Shown piece after piece: positions 58,281 to 64,000 of a stretch of 64,000 bases of DNA. A model generated the notes under the pieces. That model was not told the DNA's origin. It worked only from the letters and a program-made list of their open reading frames with translations, and did no database searches. A program made the position numbers and the translations under genes. Location: assembly GCA_019916065.1 (NCBI GenBank), contig CM034239.1, forward strand, positions 35,922,419-35,986,418, written 5' to 3'. Numbering within the stretch: the stretch's first letter is position 1; each line of letters starts with the position of its first letter. The DNA is from Vitellaria paradoxa (lineage: Eukaryota > Streptophyta > Magnoliopsida > Ericales > Sapotaceae).

Positions 58281-59133
58281 ACATTATTTCTAAACTGTGA
58301 CAACATAAAAGGGAAATTTAAGAAAATATTAATTTTGGAGAAAGTGATAATACTATACAAAATAAGGAGAATCGTGAGATACCCTTAGGTTGAAAGATCC
58401 CAAACCTGCACAGGGTCGGGTAATCGTACCCGTGGACTAGTAATGCACAATGACAACGAAAATGATAAGGCTCATCGTGGCTTTTAGACTCAAATCTATA
58501 AACGACGACGCAATATGTTTTGCGACTTGTATATTTATATGAATCGGCGATGATTTAGACAACTACTTTGATTGTGGGACAGTCTTATAGAGTATCATTC
58601 CCCATCTTGGAAAAATAAAATAATAAATGAAGAAAATTTGATAAGAGAAATAAAAGTTACAAATTAATGTTGTCATATCTTGCTATGTGTTGATGTATTC
58701 AATGATTCTTTGCTATATTCATTATTTTATGTGATTCATGAAATGCATTACAATATATTTCTATACATCGTGAGTATAAGTGATTTGATGCTCACGTCCC
58801 TACAGACCGTGTTGCAGGTGCAGAACCTGATATGCAGGAGGGCCAGTACAATTGTTTAAACCCAACAGGTCTATTGAGTAGTTTTATATTATATTTTAAA
58901 TGTAGTAATCGCAAAAGTTTATGTACATGGAGGAATTACTTTACAAATAAATAAAACATAAGTTATTTGATTTTAATTTAAAGTTAAGCGTGTATTTTAT
59001 TAATCAATTAATCATTTCTATTATTGAATGGTCAGTGACTCTGAAAAGTAAATAGTGAGATTGTAATGGACCATGTGTATTAAATTTTTAATTCAAACTC
59101 ACTTCTCGAGATTCCAAGATTTCGGAGCATGAC
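58281..59133 (-). mobile_element. Possible Ty3/gypsy LTR fragment
   Basis: The right boundary, complemented, reads TGTCATGCTCCGAAATCTTGG (59133 leftward). This is close to the TGTCACGCCCCG-type start of many plant chromovirus LTRs. Inside are GC-richer patches (58385-58470, 58795-58850) unlike the surrounding DNA. The left boundary, a partner LTR and a target duplication were not found, so this is a tentative solo or partial LTR. Confidence 0.4.
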
Positions 59134-61740
59134 ACTTCTTACACCAATTTTTTTTTCAAGAATTTAATGTGAGAAAAAAGAAAAAAATGAAAAACTATAA
59201 AATATAAAATCTTATATATTTGTTATTATTTAAGTAAATTAAAAAACATTTATAATATTAAATGAAAGCGAGTTCAAAACTAATTAAGTTAATTTAATGA
59301 AATCTTTACATGAAGTTAGTCCCCAAAAAATATTAATTTAGTGAAATTAATTTTTACCTTTTAAAATTAACCTTCGAAGATAAGACTTGAAATTGTTTTC
59401 TATTTTTTAAAATTAGTCTCTATAGATGAATTATATGGGCATTCCCCCACCGCCAACCCCCAAAAAAATGGCACATATTATATAATGGCTAAGAGTATTT
59501 AAGTAAATAATAATTAATTAAAAAATACTTATTTAAAACAAAAAAATAAAAATAATGTGTAGTTAAAGAGAATTTAAGTGAAAGAAAAATATAAATAGGT
59601 GAAATTATTTATACTCTATTTGTAATGGTCAATTTGATGGGATTTGATTTTATTTAGTGAGAATTCCCACTAATTCTTATATTTTGAATTAAAATAAAAT
59701 TTTATAAGTTAAATTTGATTTAATTTTATAATTTAAGTTTTAAGATTTCTATATCATTTGAAATATTATCCATAATAATAAAATGATAAATTGACTTTTA
59801 TATATCATATTTATCATATTTTATATTTCTTATTAATATGGTTAAATCTGGTATATTTCTCTTAATTAATTCAATTTTTCAAACACAAAATTTAATTTAT
59901 CAAATTAAATCAAATTAATTTTTTATTTTAAAATTAAATCAATTGTAATATAGAAATGTTTCTAAACTGAGTGTTAAATAGCAAAATTTTCTTTCCTATG
60001 ACATTTAGGTTGTCGGTAGTTGTAAGAAATTTAAAACTATTATAGAAAAAAGAAAAAAGGCTCCACAAAATTTAGGGTTTCATTAGTTTTGAAATTTCAC
60101 CAACTGCTCTTCCTCTTTTCTTATCTAAACTATATAGAGAAGTAAAAATGAATCAAGCTTTTTTCGAGCTCATCTCGAGCTTGGTTCATAACTAAAATGA
60201 GTTCAAATCAAATTTGATTTATGACTCGTTTAAAATCGAGCTTGAACTTAATGGCTAAGTAAAATAATATATATTATAATATTTTTACATCTTTATAATA
60301 TTTTTTACAACATTTTATTTATCATATTTTAGATTAAAACGATGTCATTTTAGTTTCATTAAGTCAATTGCAAGCTAATCTCAATTCTTAACTCTTCTTT
60401 ATCAAGTCAAGATCGATCATATAAAAAAGTTCGAACCAAACTTGAACTCAACATAAATAACAAGACCCAAACTCAAATAGGTTAAAGATTATATCAGTTC
60501 GGTTCATTTCCACCCCTAATGCATACACTATGCATGTGATTTTTTAATAAATATTTTTTTTGTATTTCCAATTAAATTATGAAAAAAAAAATTATTTTTT
60601 TGTATTTCCAATTAAATTATCAAAAAATTTTAAAGAAAAAAAATATTGAAACATTTGCAAAATATTAGATGGTTAATTTTAAATGACATTCAAGTAAATA
60701 ATTTTGAAATTAAGTGGCATTTAGAAAAGATAATAAATGTAAAGTTGGTGTGTTGTTAAGAATGTGTTTAAGGAATTCTATAAAATTCAAAATTAAATTT
60801 ATTTAGCAAAAGAACTTTATCAAATATCAGACTCACCAAATGACACTCTTCTTTCCTTATTATAGTAGTACCGAATGGATAATAATAAGGCAACAATAGA
60901 AATAATTGGTGAAGTCATATATTTAATGATTATTTTTTAATTTATTTTATTGATATCCTTTAACTATTAATAACCACCTATAATTTGAAAAAGATGTATA
61001 AATTATTTTAAACATCTATAAGTTATATAAGTAATTTTATCCTTTTAATTTTTATTTTTATTATTTTTTTTTTACATGTTGCTTAATTACTCATTACCTT
61101 TATAAGTTTTTCTGCTTTTTTTCATTTTCATTTTTTACAAATTAGAGTCAATCTTATGTGGATGAAAATAATGCTAGGTAAGGTATGGGACGTGAATAAA
61201 ACCCATGCAAGTCATGAGTGTCATCCACATGTAATTCAACTACAAATACAACCGATAAATTAGGTCAAACCAATAGAAGGTAGCGCGTTAAATTAAATGC
61301 CATGCTCAGGCTTACGTTTTAGCATTAAGAACAAAATAAAAAGCCAAGGATAATTATAAATTAAAACTATTGAAAAAGACAGGCAACATGATTCACATAT
61401 AGGTGTTCGACCAATGGTCATGGATACTTAGGTTGATTTAGAGCAAAGATTCGTGGAATGAGCAAGAATTTGTGGTTGAAAATAAACAAGTGAAAGGGAA
61501 ATGAAATTTATATTTTAATACTTATTTTTATTGTTAATTAAATAGGAATGATTTTTTTATGATAAATAATTTTCATTTTCCCTCAATTTTTCAATCACAC
61601 GAAATATATATTTAACAGTTTTTTACCTCATTTTGTTTCGTACCTTTTTTCCATCTACTATTCTTTTTCTTTCATAAATTCTTGTTTCAAATGCAGTCTT
61701 AAGGGTTTTTACCAAATCAAGTCAAATCAATTCTAAGAGA
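59134..61740. other. Intergenic AT-rich DNA
   Basis: No gene. A short direct repeat of TTTTTTTGTATTTCCAATTA occurs at about 60553 and 60596. A tract of TCGAGCTTG-type words lies near 60160-60250 without clear structure. Confidence 0.4.
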
Positions 61741-62328
61741 GCAATCCTAAAAATCGTCATATAAAAGAGAGGCCTCACAAAACATTATTTTTCTGTGATG
61801 GTTATATATAGTAAATACACCTAGAGGTCTTATCCTTTCATTAGTACTGAAAGTAGTATCAAAAGTTACTACATCACTAAAAGCAACATAATCAGCAACT
61901 ATTTTGGCTATCGGTTCAAAATAGGTTAGTAACTTAGTCTGCATTGTCAAGTTGTAGAGCATAATAAAACTTAGGTTCAATTATACGTTGCTTCTCAAAA
62001 TATGTGAAAATATTTCCAAGTTTCACCTGAGCTGTCTCTTTCTCCTAAATCTTAAACATGATTTCTGATCTTCAATAACAAACCCAAGCTTATCCCTACT
62101 ACCAACTTTCCTACTTATTAATTCTTTTGTTGCTTTAGGAGAGTCTTGAATCAGAAACTAATTCAATTGCTAAGGAATTAGTAGTAATAAGTTCTTTGTG
62201 CGACCTTAGCATGTGACTAATTGCAAGAAGTTGTAATTATTATTATGTTCTTCTACAAACTCCTTAGCTACATATTTCCCACATTCTTTATCTGAAAACA
62301 CTTCCAATCTCACTTTACAATTGGTTCT
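61741..62328 (-). pseudogene. FAR1-related / MULE transposase pseudogene
   Basis: On the minus strand, broken frames follow the order of FAR1/FHY3-family proteins. The end of the FAR1 DNA-binding domain is at about 62325-62210 (CKVRLEVFSDKECGKYVAKEFVEEHNNNY). A linker with LGFVIEDQKSCLRFRRKRQLR comes next. The start of the MULE transposase domain is at 61980-61750 (ADYVAFSDVVTFDTTFSTNERIRPLGVFTIYNHHRKIMFCEASLLYDD). Several stops interrupt it and it is truncated at both ends. It may descend from a host FRS gene or from a Mutator-type transposon of the same family. An L1 poly-A tail abuts it at 62328. Confidence 0.8.
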
Positions 62329-63115
62329 TTTTTTTTTTTTTTTTGAAAGTGAAATAAAATGTATTAAATAAAATAAACGATCAATGTATAAATACACGGG
62401 ACATCTCCCCGCCAACAAATAATTACTACCTACACTACCCAGAGGCATACCCCTGGGTCAAATTAAATAACTAACTCTAACAACCTCAAAAGAAACACAA
62501 AACAAAACCTAGCTACCAATAATTGATAGAGGAAGTTGCCAACATTGAACCAAATGTAGATTAGCATAATTACTTGGGAAACCCGTGCAATCAATTAACC
62601 TCAAATGAACCAAGTCCTTGATCAAATTGATTATTGTGAGCTCATTCTTAGCAGTGTCATCATGAAACCTCGTGTTTCTTTCCCTCCATATCAAATAAAC
62701 AGCAGCAACAAATGAGAGCCGTCTAATACAAGCAAGTAAGGAAGTACCTTTAAAAGTGGAGCACACCCATGACCACGTAGCTGACCAAGGTAAATAAGTA
62801 GCTTGTAGAGCACATTTATCAAGAACTGCCTTTCAAATCCAAAGTAGAATGGATAACCAAAGAACATGTGATCATGATCCTCAACAACATCTCCGCAAAG
62901 TTGATATTGCATATGCTAAATCATCTCAAAAGAGAGAAGTCTATCCTGAGTATATAACCTGCCACGAATAGCAATCCACAAAATAAAAGAATGACAAGGA
63001 ATATAGTTCTTAAACCATAAATATGCTTCCAAGGCACACTAGAAGAGTGAGACCGCAGAACCTCCCAAGTAGCCTTAATTAAAATTATTAAAATACTCAA
63101 AATCATTTCTCATTC
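62329..63115 (-). pseudogene. L1-type LINE 3' fragment
   Basis: A poly-T tract at 62329-62344 is the poly-A tail read on the other strand. Behind it, on the minus strand, are the L1 terminal motif LSFVAAVYLIWRERNTRFHDD (near 62720-62660) and the upstream zinc-ribbon-like stretch QLCGDVVEDHDHMFFGYPF (62912-62850). A further block (63106-62921) contains SVPWKHIYGLRTIFLVILLFCGL. Frames are shifted relative to each other. No target duplication was recognised. Confidence 0.75.
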
Positions 63116-63560
63116 CCATATAAAATAATATTTGATTACGTCACCGTCCATTTGTTAATAACATAATTTAACTCTCAATTAAGAAACTAAATACAAATAT
63201 TGCCATTCGTAGTTAAGACCAAACTCAAGCCACTCTAACCTAAGCTGCTGATGTATCCCACCTCAAGAATCAAGTCGTTGTAGTTCCTATTTCATTATAT
63301 AATGTTCACAACCCAACTCATTATCAATAAATCAAACATTAAGTATCATTATAATTAACAATCTCAGTATGTCAACACATAACAATAATCCATACAATCT
63401 CATACAATAGGTAATAATGGAATGCAATCCCAATGTAGATTCTTCAATGTCCTTCGACTCTCAACCTTATCCTAGGACGGGTGACGCTTAGCAAAACACG
63501 CAGGGTCACCAACCGCACCATTTATGCTTACGGCAAACGTATATCTCAATATATATCACA
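63116..63560. other. Non-coding DNA at the right end
   Basis: No gene. A GC-richer patch at 63470-63540 (CCTAGGACGGGTGACGCTTAG) resembles LTR material of gypsy elements and leads into the repeat array. Confidence 0.4.
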
Positions 63561-63564
63561 AGTA

Positions 63565-63800
63565 TGGAACCGAGTTACACCTCCACCGCTGTAAGATTTA
63601 GGGGAACCGTGTTACACCCCCTGACCCTTCTGTTAGGAAACCGTGTTACACTTCTAGTCAGACAGTAGCTTAAATCAAGCAGGAAAATCAATATAAACAG
63701 CAGTTGAGGAACTGTGTTACACCCCCAATCAGCTAAGACTCAGAAGAATAGTGTTACACCTTCTAACTGTTCTACTAGAAAACTGTGTTATACCTCTAGT
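63565..63800. repeat. Degenerate ~35-bp repeat array
   Basis: The core RRAACYGTGTTACACC recurs at about 63565, 63603, 63635, 63708, 63743 and 63777, with spacings of roughly 38, 32, 73 (two periods), 35 and 34 bp. Each core is followed by a variable pyrimidine-rich segment. It probably belongs to an LTR that continues past the window. No coding sequence. Confidence 0.7.
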
Positions 63801-64000
63801 CAGGCATCTACTTGACTCAAACAGGGTCCAGCCATAATTCAAAGAAAAATCTCAAACTCATATCTCATAATTAATGTCCCAACTCCACATGATTAAGCTC
63901 TAGCCATATATATCGACTGGGAATCATCCAGTATTTTTAAATTTTCATTTTATCATCTTTCTCAAATCATGGATCCCGTTATATACATATATATATATAT

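Noticed and set aside
1..64000. CRISPR array, operons, riboswitches, prophage
   Set aside because: The sequence is plant nuclear DNA with spliced genes and plant transposons; the repeat arrays have no CRISPR-like spacer regularity and no cas genes.

Overview
The window is nuclear DNA from a flowering plant, most likely a eudicot. It is very AT-rich, has long intergenic stretches full of MITEs and dead retroelements, and carries spliced genes with plant-type introns. No species can be assigned from sequence alone.

Two genes are clearly real. The first is an uninterrupted 563-codon reading frame (minus strand, 15178-13487) for a Golgi-type, single-pass membrane protein of the SUB1 / O-fucosyltransferase-like family. 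The second is DXR, 1-deoxy-D-xylulose 5-phosphate reductoisomerase of the plastid MEP pathway. I could rebuild DXR as 12 exons on the minus strand from 53537 to 33419: 471 residues, every junction in phase and every intron GT-AG. A third likely gene is a small serine-rich-like protein (6259-5891). A fourth, weaker candidate is a two-exon 66-residue gene (8352-7442).

Layout. 1-5.8 kb: a solo LTR with a 5-bp target duplication and a SINE whose body is doubled. 5.8-8.4 kb: the two small genes, with two related MITEs. 8.7-13.1 kb: an inverted-repeat element filled with ~135-bp tandem repeats, a MITE, and a 106-bp RTE tail with a 19-bp target duplication. 13.4-15.8 kb: the SUB1-like gene. 16-20 kb: AT-rich MITE-like DNA, an L1 relic, and a second copy of the MITE at 12.0 kb. 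20.1-25.9 kb: a decayed Ty1/copia element inserted in an older repeat array. 26.5-31 kb: a decayed CACTA transposon. 33.4-53.5 kb: DXR. 54-58 kb: direct repeats with a very clean hAT-type MITE. 58-64 kb: probable gypsy LTR material, a FAR1/MULE pseudogene, an L1 tail and a degenerate ~35-bp repeat array.

The most striking object is DXR intron 2, about 12.0 kb long. It holds two related hAT (Ac-like) transposon copies head to head, forming a long inverted repeat. At least four later insertions sit inside: an RTE LINE, an L1 LINE, a PIF/Harbinger-like element, and a further segment that the L1 landed in. Three of these can be resolved by target duplications or by the empty site in the opposite arm. 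The surrounding gene still has an intact coding sequence. Other DXR introns hold a complete 352-bp TRIM (intron 5) and a GGTGGT-rich inverted-repeat element (intron 11).
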